Positions 51,431-60,281 of a stretch of 64,000 bases of DNA are shown piece after piece. Within the stretch, counting starts at the first letter, position 1. Each line of letters opens with the position of its first letter. Below the pieces are notes generated by a model. The model searched no databases. It saw only the letters and a list, made by a program, of their open reading frames with translations, and had not been told where the DNA came from. The stretch comes from UBA1794 sp050946375 (GTDB lineage: Bacteria > Bacteroidota > Bacteroidia > Bacteroidales > Bacteroidaceae). Both the position numbers and the translations under genes were made by a program. The stretch lies in NCBI GenBank assembly GCA_050946375.1, contig JBMNUT010000007.1, positions 62,001-126,000 on the forward strand, in the 5' to 3' direction.

Positions 51431-52699
51431 TTATCGATAATTTTGTAAGACGCTATCATAGATTTTACGCACCTTCCGTCCTGCATCTTCCCAAGTAATG
51501 CCGTCGACTTCCTTCTTCCCTTCTTCGCACAAGTATTTGTAGAGAGAGGGATAAGTGCAAATACTATAGATGGCATCAGCCATGGCATGTATGTCCCAGT
51601 AGTCCGTCTTTATACATTTCGAGAGAATCTCGGCACAACCGGACTGCTTGGAAATAATTGTCGGCACGCTGCACTGCATGGCTTCCAAGGGAGAAATACC
51701 AAAAGGTTCGGAAACTGAAGGCATAATGTACACATCGCTCGACTTCAGGACTTCATAAACCTGCTTTCCCTTCATAAACCCTGGAAAATGGAAGCGGTCG
51801 GCTATCCCGCGGGTGGCTACCAGGTTGATCATTTGCTCCATCATATCGCCATTTCCCGCCATGACAAACCGAATGTTCTTCGTACGATCCAGCACCATCT
51901 TGGCCGCTTCTACGAAATACTCAGGCCCTTTTTGCATAGTGATACGGCCCAAAAACGTAACGATCTTCTCTTTTGGGTTTTTCTGGGGCTGAATATTCAA
52001 AATGTCCTGCGAGAGTGGAGTAACGGCATTGTGAACTGTGGAAACCTTGCGGGGGTCTTGGTAATAGCGCTGTATCACAGTCTGCCGAGTCAGCTCACTT
52101 ACGCACATAATGTGGTCGGCATAGTCCATTCCGTTCTTCTCAATTCCGTAAACTACGGGGTTCACATTGCCTCTACTGCGGTCGAAATCCGTAGCATGCA
52201 CATGGATTACCAACGGTTTGCCACTCACCTGCTTGGCATGAATGCCTGCGGGATAAGTAAGCCAGTCATGGGAATGGATGATATCGAACTGCTGTTGACG
52301 GGCAACGACGCCTGCTACTATTGAATAGTTGTTGATCTCTTCCTGCAAATTGTCGGGATAACGTCCTGAGAATTCAAGGCAACCGAAGTCGTCCGTATGG
52401 CGATAATTGAAATCGGCATAGATATGATCGCGCATATCATAGTATAATTGGGGATCCATGTAGGCCGAATAACGTGCCTTCACCTCTTCCCAACTTTTAT
52501 CGCGCCATACGATGGGCACACTATTCATGCCGATAATGCGCAAAAAACTCTGGTCTTCATCGCCCCACGGCTTCGGTATGCAAAAAGTAATCTCAAGATC
52601 TTTCTGAATGGACATACCCTTTGTCAATCCGTAACTGGCAGTTCCCAGTCCGCCCAAGATATGAGGAGGAAACTCCCAGCCAAACATTAGAACTTTCAT
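51431..52699 (-). CDS. GT4/GT5-type glycosyltransferase, glycogen-synthase-like
   Basis: The 422-residue product starts MKVLMFGWEFPPHILGGLGT, the glycine-rich sugar-nucleotide site of glycogen synthases, then HSHDWLTYPAGIHAKQ, and the C-terminal Rossmann fold with VTFLGRITMQKGPEYFVEAA and MPSVSEPFGISPLEAMQCSV (the E-x7-E motif). It probably extends an alpha-1,4-glucan from a nucleotide sugar in the cytoplasm. It lies between the debranching enzyme (19-base gap) and the GH57 gene (36-base gap), an order conserved in Bacteroidaceae. Confidence 0.9.
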   Translation of the reverse strand: MKVLMFGWEFPPHILGGLGTASYGLTKGMSIQKDLEITFCIPKPWGDEDQSFLRIIGMNSVPIVWRDKSWEEVKARYSAYMDPQLYYDMRDHIYADFNYRHTDDFGCLEFSGRYPDNLQEEINNYSIVAGVVARQQQFDIIHSHDWLTYPAGIHAKQVSGKPLVIHVHATDFDRSRGNVNPVVYGIEKNGMDYADHIMCVSELTRQTVIQRYYQDPRKVSTVHNAVTPLSQDILNIQPQKNPKEKIVTFLGRITMQKGPEYFVEAAKMVLDRTKNIRFVMAGNGDMMEQMINLVATRGIADRFHFPGFMKGKQVYEVLKSSDVYIMPSVSEPFGISPLEAMQCSVPTIISKQSGCAEILSKCIKTDYWDIHAMADAIYSICTYPSLYKYLCEEGKKEVDGITWEDAGRKVRKIYDSVLQNYR

Positions 52700-52718
52700 A
52701 TTCTCTTCCTCCTTGATT

Positions 52719-54668
52719 TTATAAGTTCGATATGCTATTGTACTTAGTCAATAATTTCTTCGAGCGCAGGATTTCAGCAATATTCATAGCGAATGATATC
52801 GCTCCACGCCCTAAGAAAGGAGGATTCCCATCATAAAGTTCCGACAAGGTGCCGATACAGTGATAAGTCATCTCCGACTCAAAATTATCCAACTGCCGCT
52901 CTACAAAAGAAAGCCCGCTCATTTTGTAAATCCGCAGGTAGGCTTCCAAATAAAAGCCCATCAGCCAAGGCCAAGCCGTGCCCTGATGGTAGGCATAGTC
53001 GCGCTGCTCCTGGCGACCGACGTAGTTCGGATTGTAACCGCCGCTCTTCGGACTCAGAGAACGCAGCCCCTTCGGCGTAAGAAGTTCCTTCGTTACGGTA
53101 TCCAGCACGCCCTTTTTCTGTTTGCGGTCCAGCGGAGAATAATCGAAGGCCACGGAGAATATCATATTCGGGCGGACACTCCAATCCATCATCTGCCCGT
53201 TTACATAATCCAGCAAGTAACCGTACTCATTGAGGAACACATCCACAAACGAGTGCCCCGACTTCTCAGCCAAAGCGTCCAGCTCTGCGCTGTAAGCGCC
53301 ATCCTGTTCGCGGAACAAGTCGGCCACGAAGCAAAGAGCATTATACCAAAGAGAGTTAAACTCCACGATATATCCCGTACGGGGGATGACCGGCCGCCCA
53401 TAGGCCGTGGAGTTCATCCACGTTATAGCCTTGTCGTGGCCGTCGGCATAGAGGAGTCCGTTGTCGTGGAGCTGCAGATTGGGATGCGCGCCCCGGCGGA
53501 TGTAGTCAATCGCATCGCGCAACAAGCTGCCATAACGCTCGCGACACGCCTCGCGCGACTCATGTTTGGCATACTGCTGCAGCGTCCACACCATCCAGAG
53601 CAGGATGTCGGGATGCTCGATCTCGTAGATTTTACAGGTAGTCTTACCCGTTGCCATAAATTCGCGCACGGCTTCTTCGGCCGTATTCATGGCGCTGTAG
53701 AACTCATCCATCTCGTCCAGCGCCATGGTCAGGCCCGGGAGTGAGATAAACAAGTCGCGCGCACGGCATTTGAACCAGGGATAACCGGACAATATGTAGT
53801 GCTTGTCGCCCTGCTTGTTATGGAACTGATGGGCAGCGTTGCGCAGGCAGTTCTCGAAACTGTTGCGCGGAACGCGGCTGTCGTACTCGGTCGTGTACAG
53901 TTTCTTCAGCTTTTGCGAGTCGATTTCCGAGATTCCGGCCGAGAAGATGATGCTCTCACCCTTGCGGATGCTCATCTCGAAATAACCGGGCACGTACAAA
54001 TCCTCGTTGAAGTGGTAGCCGCGCTCCTGTTCCTTCGTGTACTCGATGCCCCGATACCAGTAAGGTTCGAAGTGGAACTCGTTCTTTTTGCTGAACTGCA
54101 TGTACAGTTCCGGATAACTCGGATACATGCACGTCTTGATGCCGCAGTCGATGCGCGAGAAATCGCGGTTGGCCATGGGGTTCTCATGCGTATATTCGCG
54201 TACGCTCCTGAAGGCCAGGAAAGGACGGAAGCGGAGAGTTGTGGCAGAATGCGCATCGACCAGCGTATAGCGGATAAGGATGCGATTCTCGTGATGCACG
54301 AACAGTTTTTCTTTCGTCAGCAGTACGCCGCCCACACGGTACGTCGTTTTCGGCACTACCTCGCAGTCGTAACTTCTAATGTACTTATGCCCGCGCGGAC
54401 TGTAGTTATTCCCTTGGTACTTATGCAGCCCCAGATTAAATTCAGCCCCGTGCTGGATGACCGTTTCATCCAGCGAAGAGAGCAAGACGTGGTTCTCATC
54501 GTCTAATTCAGGAATCGGGATCACAAGCAAACCGTGGTACTTTCTCGTGTTGCAGTCCACGATAGTAGAACAAGAGTAAGCTCCCGACCGATTGGTCCGC
54601 AGGATTTCCCGCGAGAGCGACTCGTCCAGATTGATCATCGTGGTTCGATCAAAACTCAAATAGCTCAT
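52719..54668 (-). CDS. glycogen debranching enzyme (amylo-alpha-1,6-glucosidase)
   Basis: The 649-residue product has an N-terminal domain (SREILRTNRSGAYSCSTIVD, CNTRKYHGLLVIPIPELDDE) and a C-terminal (alpha/alpha)6 barrel with GYPWFKCRARDLFISLPGLT, the catalytic Asp region, then YEIEHPDILLWMVWTLQQYA and YAYHQGTAWPWLMGFYLEAY. These are GH133-type debranching signatures. The sequence FKCRARD replaces the more usual FGxWGRD. It is the first gene of the operon and lies behind a 148-base leader. Confidence 0.93.
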   Translation of the reverse strand: MSYLSFDRTTMINLDESLSREILRTNRSGAYSCSTIVDCNTRKYHGLLVIPIPELDDENHVLLSSLDETVIQHGAEFNLGLHKYQGNNYSPRGHKYIRSYDCEVVPKTTYRVGGVLLTKEKLFVHHENRILIRYTLVDAHSATTLRFRPFLAFRSVREYTHENPMANRDFSRIDCGIKTCMYPSYPELYMQFSKKNEFHFEPYWYRGIEYTKEQERGYHFNEDLYVPGYFEMSIRKGESIIFSAGISEIDSQKLKKLYTTEYDSRVPRNSFENCLRNAAHQFHNKQGDKHYILSGYPWFKCRARDLFISLPGLTMALDEMDEFYSAMNTAEEAVREFMATGKTTCKIYEIEHPDILLWMVWTLQQYAKHESREACRERYGSLLRDAIDYIRRGAHPNLQLHDNGLLYADGHDKAITWMNSTAYGRPVIPRTGYIVEFNSLWYNALCFVADLFREQDGAYSAELDALAEKSGHSFVDVFLNEYGYLLDYVNGQMMDWSVRPNMIFSVAFDYSPLDRKQKKGVLDTVTKELLTPKGLRSLSPKSGGYNPNYVGRQEQRDYAYHQGTAWPWLMGFYLEAYLRIYKMSGLSFVERQLDNFESEMTYHCIGTLSELYDGNPPFLGRGAISFAMNIAEILRSKKLLTKYNSISNL

Positions 54669-54757
54669 GGTTTTCTGTCTTATAAGGTTTTATAGTTAGT
54701 TTTCATCGGCAAGGAAAAAGCATACTCCCTACGTTTCCGACTTTTTTACTCCCGGCA

Positions 54758-54802
54758 GCTCTGAAAAAGCGGACGTTAATCCGGAAAAATCGGGCGGTCA
54801 TG
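54758..54802. repeat. degenerate repeat units in the leader of the glucan operon
   Basis: CTGAAAAAGCGGACGTTAAT and CCGGAAAAATCGGGCGGTCA are two drifted units about 22 bases apart. They lie within the predicted 5' leader of the debranching enzyme mRNA. Evidence is weaker than for other arrays. Confidence 0.4.
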
Positions 54803-54821
54803 TCGTTTTCCTTTTCGGTCT

Positions 54822-54853
54822 CAAATATAAGGAAAACATTCTCTTTTCTCAAA
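54822..54853 (-). promoter_or_regulatory. promoter of the alpha-glucan operon
   Basis: On the minus strand TTTG (54,853-54,850), 20 bases, then TATATTTG (54,829-54,822), a full consensus match. The transcript would start near 54,816, 148 bases before the debranching enzyme ATG. Confidence 0.75.
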
Positions 54854-54933
54854 AAATTCCGCAAATAAACTTGCTTTTTCGCGCACAATTCGCAAATAAG
54901 AACAGCAAAATTAGGGTTTGGCGCGCCCTGCCG

Positions 54934-55704
54934 TCAGAGGAAGAGGGAAGGGGGATAGGAAACATCCATCAAGAACAGCCCGCAGGCGGGCGCACTGTTT
55001 CCCGCCGCACAACGGTCCTTTGCCTCCAGAATACGCTCGATTTCCTCCGGCGCCATCTTGCCTCGGCCCACGTCGAGCAGCGTCCCAACCACGGCGCGCA
55101 CCATGTTCCGCAAAAAGCGGTCGGCCTCTATCGTAAAGACCAGCCTGCCGGGGCGCTCTTCCTGCCAGAGCGCACGGCTCACACGGCAGTTGTTCGTCTT
55201 GACGTCGGTATGCAACTTGCTGAAACTCGTAAAGTCCCGATGCCTGAGCAGCATGCCCGCCGCGCGATTCATGGCCTCCACGTCCAGCGGGGCCGCATAG
55301 CAATAGCTGTATTGGCGATAGAAAGGCGACTTATGCCGCATAATGAAATACTGATAGGTACGCGAAAGTGCCGAAAAGCGGGCATGCGCTTCGGGAACGA
55401 CCGGGCAAATGCGGTCGACCGCTATGTCGCGGGGCAAGAAACGGTTCAGCCGTGCCACCAGCGTCCGGAGCGCTTCCTGCGGGTTCTCGCCGGCCATCTG
55501 CTCCGGCAGGTCGAAGTGAGCCACCATGCGCGCCGCATGGACGCCCGCATCCGTGCGCCCCGCGCCGACAAGTTCCAGGGGGCAGCGCAAAACGGTGCCC
55601 ACGGCCTCCTGCAAAACCTGCTGCACCGTTGTGGCGCCGGGCTGTATCTGCCAGCCATGATAGGCCGTGCCGTCGTAACTGAAGTACATGAAATAGCGTT
55701 GCAT
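54934..55704 (-). CDS. truA: tRNA pseudouridine synthase A
   Basis: TruA converts U38-U40 of tRNAs to pseudouridine. The 256-residue product starts MQRYFMYFSYDGTAYHGWQI and has the catalytic Asp in GAGRTDAGVHAARMVAHFDL (about residue 52), then YQYFIMRHKSPFYRQYSY and the C-terminal RNMVRAVVGTLLDVGRGKM. A longer start (55,860) would read through the repeat array and is rejected. The -7 element TATCTTTG ends only 6 bases before the ATG, so the mRNA may be leaderless. Confidence 0.95.
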   Translation of the reverse strand: MQRYFMYFSYDGTAYHGWQIQPGATTVQQVLQEAVGTVLRCPLELVGAGRTDAGVHAARMVAHFDLPEQMAGENPQEALRTLVARLNRFLPRDIAVDRICPVVPEAHARFSALSRTYQYFIMRHKSPFYRQYSYCYAAPLDVEAMNRAAGMLLRHRDFTSFSKLHTDVKTNNCRVSRALWQEERPGRLVFTIEADRFLRNMVRAVVGTLLDVGRGKMAPEEIERILEAKDRCAAGNSAPACGLFLMDVSYPPSLFL

Positions 55705-55709
55705 GGCAA

Positions 55710-55717
55710 CAAAGATA
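55710..55717 (-). promoter_or_regulatory. -7 promoter element of truA, abutting the start codon
   Basis: TATCTTTG on the minus strand; transcription would start at or within a base or two of the ATG at 55,704. The -33 region is inside the repeat array and has no TTTG. Confidence 0.5.
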
Positions 55718-55719
55718 CG

Positions 55720-55796
55720 AAAAGCGCCCCGCTTTCGGAGAAAAAGTCCCTGCCCTTTTTCAGAAAAGCGCCCCGCCTTCTCCCCGAAAGCCATGC
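55720..55796. repeat. 22-bp palindromic repeat array upstream of truA
   Basis: Units start at 55,720 (AAAAGCGCCCCGCTTTCGGA), 55,742 (AAAAGTCCCTGCCCTTTTTC), 55,764 (AAAAGCGCCCCGCCTTCTCC) and about 55,786 (GAAAGCCATGCCGC): an exact 22-base period over four units. Confidence 0.8.
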
Positions 55797-55909
55797 CGCA
55801 AGCGGAAGACATCGCTCTCCCCCGGTCCGGATTCCGCCGTTTTCCCTCCCGAAAGCACACAATATCCGGCCGCGTTCCGCGTTAATCAATAAAGCTCAAG
55901 CTGCCTTGT

Positions 55910-56638
55910 ATGCGAAAAAACACGTTACGCTTGCTCTGCACGCTCTTGCTCTTCTCGCTCCTGTTGGCACCCGCCTACGGACAGAAACGCAAAATCCAAA
56001 ACCGTCCCTACGTAGACCAGAGACGGTTTCACTATGGTTTCTCCGTAGGCTTGAACCTGCAAGACTATGAACTGAAGAACACGAACTTCGTCACCGAAGA
56101 CGGGGAACTGTGGTATGCCGACGTGGCAAACTACTCACCCGGCTTCAGCGTCGGAGTGCTGGGGGAGCTTTACCTGAACAAATACCTGGCCCTGCGCCTC
56201 CTGCCCACCCTGCACTTCGGGAGCAAAGACCTCGTATTCCGCAACTACAACGCCCCGGAAGACGCGGAACAGAGCGAGAGGCAACAGATAAAATCGACCT
56301 ACATCTCCCTGCCGCTCGACCTGAAGTTCAGCGCGCCGCGCTTCAACAACTACCGCCCGTACATGATGGTAGGCGTCAATCCCATGTACGACCTGAGCAC
56401 AAAGAAGGGCGAACGCCTCCGCTTCAAGCCAATGGACGTATTTTTGGAATTCGGCTTCGGATGCGACTATTATTTTCCTTTCTTCAAATTCATTCCCGAG
56501 CTGAAATTCTGCCTCGGCCTGAGCAACATCATCAACACGGACAAAAACGACCTGTCCGACCAGTCGCTCGCCAAGTTCCGCGATGCCGTGAGCGAAGGAA
56601 GCAGCAAGATGATCGTACTCACATTCTACTTCGAATAA
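55910..56638 (+). CDS. PorT-like outer-membrane beta-barrel protein
   Basis: The 242-residue product has a signal peptide (KNTLRLLCTLLLFSLLLAPA, cleavage after YGQ), then alternating barrel strands (FHYGFSVGLNLQDYELKN, SPGFSVGVLGELYLNKYLAL, IKSTYISLPLDLKFSA, YRPYMMVGVNPMYDLS) and a terminal aromatic residue (MIVLTFYFE). This matches the PorT/SprT family, a component linked to type IX secretion. It lies just upstream of rplS and two genes before an M6 protease with a T9SS-type tail. Whether it serves secretion here is inference. Confidence 0.82.
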   Translation: MRKNTLRLLCTLLLFSLLLAPAYGQKRKIQNRPYVDQRRFHYGFSVGLNLQDYELKNTNFVTEDGELWYADVANYSPGFSVGVLGELYLNKYLALRLLPTLHFGSKDLVFRNYNAPEDAEQSERQQIKSTYISLPLDLKFSAPRFNNYRPYMMVGVNPMYDLSTKKGERLRFKPMDVFLEFGFGCDYYFPFFKFIPELKFCLGLSNIINTDKNDLSDQSLAKFRDAVSEGSSKMIVLTFYFE

Positions 56639-56813
56639 GCTGCGGCAGCCCTCTTTTGGCCGAAAACCGTTCATTTCAAGAAAAAACACTTGCGGGAACC
56701 GAAAAAAAAGCGTTACTTTGCACCGCTTTCGCGCAACCGCTGTTAAAGAAGTGTAATTTAGCATGTTGCGTAAGGACGATACAACATTTATAAAAAAGCT
56801 GAGAGAAACAAAA

Positions 56814-57167
56814 ATGGACTTAATCAAGATTGCAGAAGAAGCCTTTGCCACGGGCAAAGAATACCCCTCGTTCAAGAGCGGTGACACCGTGACAGTAGCC
56901 TATCGCATCAAGGAAGGCAACAAAGAGCGCACGCAGCTCTACCGCGGCGTAGTAATCAAGATCTCCGGACACGGCGACAACAAGCGTTTCACCGTACGCA
57001 AAATGTCCGGTACCGTAGGCGTAGAACGTATTTTCCCCATCAACTCCCCGTTCATCGACTATATCGAAGTGAACAAAATCGGTAAAGTACGCCGCGCCAA
57101 ACTGTACTACTTACGCAAACTCACCGGCAAGAAAGCCCGGATCAAAGAGAAAAGAGTCAACGCATAA
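56814..57167 (+). CDS. rplS: 50S ribosomal protein L19
   Basis: L19 (bL19) sits at the subunit interface. The 117-residue product starts MDLIKIAEEAFATGKEYPSF and contains the signature FTVRKMSGTVGVERIFPINS and VGKVRRAKLYYLRKL-like IGKVRRAKLYYLRKLTGKKA. An upstream ATG in frame at 56,763 would add 17 non-conserved residues and is not chosen. It stands alone, outside the ribosomal operon, and ends at a strong terminator. Confidence 0.97.
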   Translation: MDLIKIAEEAFATGKEYPSFKSGDTVTVAYRIKEGNKERTQLYRGVVIKISGHGDNKRFTVRKMSGTVGVERIFPINSPFIDYIEVNKIGKVRRAKLYYLRKLTGKKARIKEKRVNA

Positions 57168-57203
57168 GCAGCCCCTTCCGCACGAAGAGACTGACGTACA
57201 CGA

Positions 57204-57240
57204 TAAACCCGCCTTTCGCCCTGAACGAAAGGCGGGTTTA
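57204..57240 (+). terminator. terminator of rplS
   Basis: TAAACCCGCCTTTCG and CGAAAGGCGGGTTTA form a 15-bp perfect stem around CCCTGAA, followed by TACTTTTC. Confidence 0.8.
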
Positions 57241-57334
57241 TACTTTTCGAGCCGGGCAGAGTTATTTTGTATAAAATAAGCCTAAAAAGGGACTCGGGGC
57301 GTGAAAAGTTTAGAGAATTACCCTTCTATTACCT

Positions 57335-57342
57335 TATATTTG
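57335..57342 (+). promoter_or_regulatory. -7 promoter element of the M6 metalloprotease gene
   Basis: TATATTTG matches TAnnTTTG, 69 bases before the ATG at 57,411. No clear -33 TTTG. It supports the start at 57,411 over a longer upstream frame. Confidence 0.5.
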
Positions 57343-57410
57343 CAGGGTTTATCAATAAAACAAACGGAAAAGATATAAACCTTATCCAAACTTACAAAAC
57401 AAACATTCTT

Positions 57411-59954
57411 ATGATGAAAAACAAACTCCTTGCAATGCTCTTCGCATTGTTCATCGCAGTTTCCGGAGCCAATGCGCGCAACTATTTCGGAGACACGCTC
57501 AGTCTGAAACAACCGGACGGCACTTCTGTCCAAGTCAAAGTCTACGGAAATGAATTTTATCAGGACGTAGAGAGCCTGGACGGCTACACGCTGATTCGCG
57601 ACGGCGAGAACAACGTCATCTGCTATGCACTCCTCTCCGACGACGGCAACGAATACCAGTCCAGCGGCATACGCTACAACGGCGGCGAAGCCCCGGCTGC
57701 TGTCAAGATGATCATACAGCCCGGCATCCGCATCAGTGCGGAAAGCATCAAGTCCAAGATAGCCGCCTGCCGGAAAAGCCTGATGGGAGACAATGCCAAC
57801 GGAGAGACGGAAATCCTGAAACGGAGCATTTCCTACAGAAACCTGCCCGACACGGTCTACGGAGTCACCATACTTATCGACTTCCCCGACGTCAAATCCT
57901 CCATAACCCGCGAGCAAGTGGAACGTTTCTGCAACGGAGACAACTACAACGAATTCGGAAACGCACGTTCCATCAAGGAGTATTTCCAATGGATATCCAG
58001 CGGAAAACTTACTTATATAAATAAAGTAGTCGGATTCTATACCGCCCCGCGCGAAAAGTCTTACTACGATTGCCCCAGTGAGAATGCTACTCCGGGAAAT
58101 GGCTACCATGATGAAGACATCATGCGCGACGTAATCGTTCCTTCGCTCAACAAGGAAGAAGGATTTAAGCTGAGCGAACTCACCACAAACAACGGCGGAA
58201 TCCTGGCCATCAACATCTTCTATGCCGGAACAGCCGATGCCGGTTGGGCAAATGGCCTATGGGGACACCAGGGATGGTGGAACAGTTCGTTCGGAGCACT
58301 CAACGGTTTTGCAGCAAACGCCGGGCACACCTACCAAATGTGCGACCTCGGTTCGGAACTGACCATAAACACTTTCATCCACGAGAACGGACATATGGTC
58401 TGCGGATGGCCTGATTTCTACTCATACGACGGGCACAGCGACAATAACGCCAGCCGATATGGAATAGGCGGCCCGGCCGACTTTGGAAACAACTACAAGA
58501 ATCCGAATTATCCCAACCCCTATGTCCTGGATGCCATGGGCTGGCTCGTCAACAAGCACGATATTACCAACATAACCGACGGCAGTACGTACAGACTCTC
58601 GGCCGAACCGGGAAGCGCGGCTGTATTCAACGGCACAAAGGGCAGTAACTCTCCCTACGAACGCTACTACCTCCAGGTACGATACGACACCCCCGACAAT
58701 CCGGAGAACTACAACGGTATTTTCATCTGGCATGTCAATACGCAAGGAAACAATACCTATGCCGGATATCCCGAAGAACTCGACTGCCGACCCGCTACCA
58801 CAAACGACCCGTGCTTCAAGGCGGGCCTGAACGATGAGTTCAACGACAACACCGATCCCTCTGCCAAATGGGACAACGGCCGATACTCACTCATCAAAAT
58901 CTGGCGCATCAGCGAAGCAGGGCCTACCATGACTTTCCGCGTAGGTACGGCCATTATCGTACCCGAGCTCGTGACACGCGACCACGGCATGAGCCTCGGC
59001 GTACAAGGGCGCGACAGTCTTGAAGTATTGGGAGGCAGCAGACCCTACACGTTCCGCGCCACCGGCGAATTGCCTGCCGGACTTCAACTGGACAGCACCG
59101 GCATATTGAGCGGAACCCCCACCGAAGCCGGCGATTACTACGTGCCTATCGTCATTTCCTCCCGCTACCGTGATGGAAACGATACGCTCCAAATACAGGT
59201 AGCCGCATCCACTTCCTACGGAAACACCCCCACTGCTCTGCCGGGCAACCTGCTTTTCACACGTTACGACAAGGGCGGTGAAGGAATTGCCTACCACGAT
59301 ACCGAAAACGAGAACATCGGCAACGCAAACTACCGCACCGACGAGGGAGTAGACTTCATCCGTCTGAACACAACGGGTACCCTTTTCGGAGTTTCCCATA
59401 CGGAAAGCGGAGAATGGTTCCAGTTCAGCGTCAATGTAGCCGAGGCCGGTACCTATACCGCTACCCTGCGCTATGCAACCCTCGACAGTACGAACCAAAT
59501 CAGCGTACTGCCCAACGGACTCCCCGGCGTGCGTGCCGTAAAACTCCCCTCGACCAACACGGACGGCAATATCTATGCCGACTACGAGGAGTACTCGTTT
59601 GACATCGACCTGCAGGCCGGCGAACAAAAGATACGCTTCTACATCGACAATGCTTCCAACCTGAACCTCTACCGCCTCGGCTTCGAAAAGAAAGAGACCG
59701 AAGACACGGGCATCAGCGACCTGCAAGAGGAAAGCAACCAGCCGGTTCTCACGACCGACGGCAATGGAAACTTCCAGTTGACAGCCGCCCAAGAAATCAA
59801 GAACCTGCGTATCATCAATACCAACGGGCAAATCCTGGACGAATATGCTCCGGCAAGCAACGAATTCAGCTTCGGCAGCGAACTGCCCCACGGCATCTAT
59901 CTGATAGAAGTAACCACGGCTAACGGCCAACACATACTCAAAGTGGCCAAATAA
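57411..59954 (+). CDS. secreted M6-family metalloprotease with T9SS-type C-terminal domain
   Basis: The 847-residue product has a signal peptide (KNKLLAMLFALFIAVSGANA), a propeptide, an M6 peptidase domain with the zinc site TFIHENGHMVCGWPDFYSYD (HENGH at 324-328), an Ig-like domain with GSRPYTFRATGELPAGLQLD (about 525-600), a carbohydrate-binding CBM6-like domain (about 614-759; EGIAYHDTENENIGNANYRT, SGEWFQFSVNVAEAGTYTA) and a C-terminal sorting domain (about 765-847; ELPHGIYLIEVTTANGQHIL, ending KVAK) typical of type IX secretion. It probably degrades host or dietary proteins outside the cell. Confidence 0.9.
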   Translation: MMKNKLLAMLFALFIAVSGANARNYFGDTLSLKQPDGTSVQVKVYGNEFYQDVESLDGYTLIRDGENNVICYALLSDDGNEYQSSGIRYNGGEAPAAVKMIIQPGIRISAESIKSKIAACRKSLMGDNANGETEILKRSISYRNLPDTVYGVTILIDFPDVKSSITREQVERFCNGDNYNEFGNARSIKEYFQWISSGKLTYINKVVGFYTAPREKSYYDCPSENATPGNGYHDEDIMRDVIVPSLNKEEGFKLSELTTNNGGILAINIFYAGTADAGWANGLWGHQGWWNSSFGALNGFAANAGHTYQMCDLGSELTINTFIHENGHMVCGWPDFYSYDGHSDNNASRYGIGGPADFGNNYKNPNYPNPYVLDAMGWLVNKHDITNITDGSTYRLSAEPGSAAVFNGTKGSNSPYERYYLQVRYDTPDNPENYNGIFIWHVNTQGNNTYAGYPEELDCRPATTNDPCFKAGLNDEFNDNTDPSAKWDNGRYSLIKIWRISEAGPTMTFRVGTAIIVPELVTRDHGMSLGVQGRDSLEVLGGSRPYTFRATGELPAGLQLDSTGILSGTPTEAGDYYVPIVISSRYRDGNDTLQIQVAASTSYGNTPTALPGNLLFTRYDKGGEGIAYHDTENENIGNANYRTDEGVDFIRLNTTGTLFGVSHTESGEWFQFSVNVAEAGTYTATLRYATLDSTNQISVLPNGLPGVRAVKLPSTNTDGNIYADYEEYSFDIDLQAGEQKIRFYIDNASNLNLYRLGFEKKETEDTGISDLQEESNQPVLTTDGNGNFQLTAAQEIKNLRIINTNGQILDEYAPASNEFSFGSELPHGIYLIEVTTANGQHILKVAK

Positions 59955-59980
59955 GCCAGCATAAAAGCCTTTATAAGCGA

Positions 59981-60019
59981 AAGGGCGCTACCCGTTTCCC
60001 GGGTAGCGCCCTTCTTTTT
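59981..60019 (+). terminator. terminator of the M6 metalloprotease gene
   Basis: AAGGGCGCTACCCG and CGGGTAGCGCCCTT form a 14-bp perfect stem around TTTCC, followed by CTTTTTT. Confidence 0.85.
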
Positions 60020-60111
60020 TGCCCGCAGCAGACAACCGCGACATAAGCGAGAAAACGGGAAAAGCCCCCGACGTCTCCTCACGACGAGCAGCAACCACAG
60101 AGAAACTCTTC

Positions 60112-60149
60112 CGGCACATTCCCCCAAAAGCCAGAGACATTGCCAAAAA
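60112..60149. repeat. repeat units in the gap before the sulfotransferase terminator
   Basis: CCGGCACATTCCCCCAAAAG and CCAGAGACATTGCCAAAAAA are two drifted units of the family, about 22 bases apart, next to the long terminator at 60,150. Confidence 0.5.
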
Positions 60150-60207
60150 AACTGCCTCCACTTCTGCTGAAAAGTGCCTGATGTTTTCAGCAAAAGTGGA
60201 GGCAGTT
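60142..60207 (-). terminator. terminator of the cys-sulfotransferase operon, built from repeat units
   Basis: AACTGCCTCCACTT, one mismatch, TGCTGAAAA and its complement (60,184-60,207) form a 24-base stem around GTGCCTGATG. On the minus strand GGCAGTTTTTTTGGC follows. The loop and inner arms (GAAAAGTGCC) match the repeat half-site. It lies 75 bases after the sulfotransferase stop. Confidence 0.8.
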
Positions 60208-60281
60208 CATCGTTCCAGTTCCGCCACGGCTACTTTGAAGTCAGGACACCGCCCGCTCCATCCCGAAGCAGTCACAAGGAA

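Noticed and set aside
55705..55860. Longer N-terminus for truA
   Set aside because: The extra 52 residues come from the repeat array upstream and lie before the promoter; TruA homologues start at MQRYFMYFSYDG.
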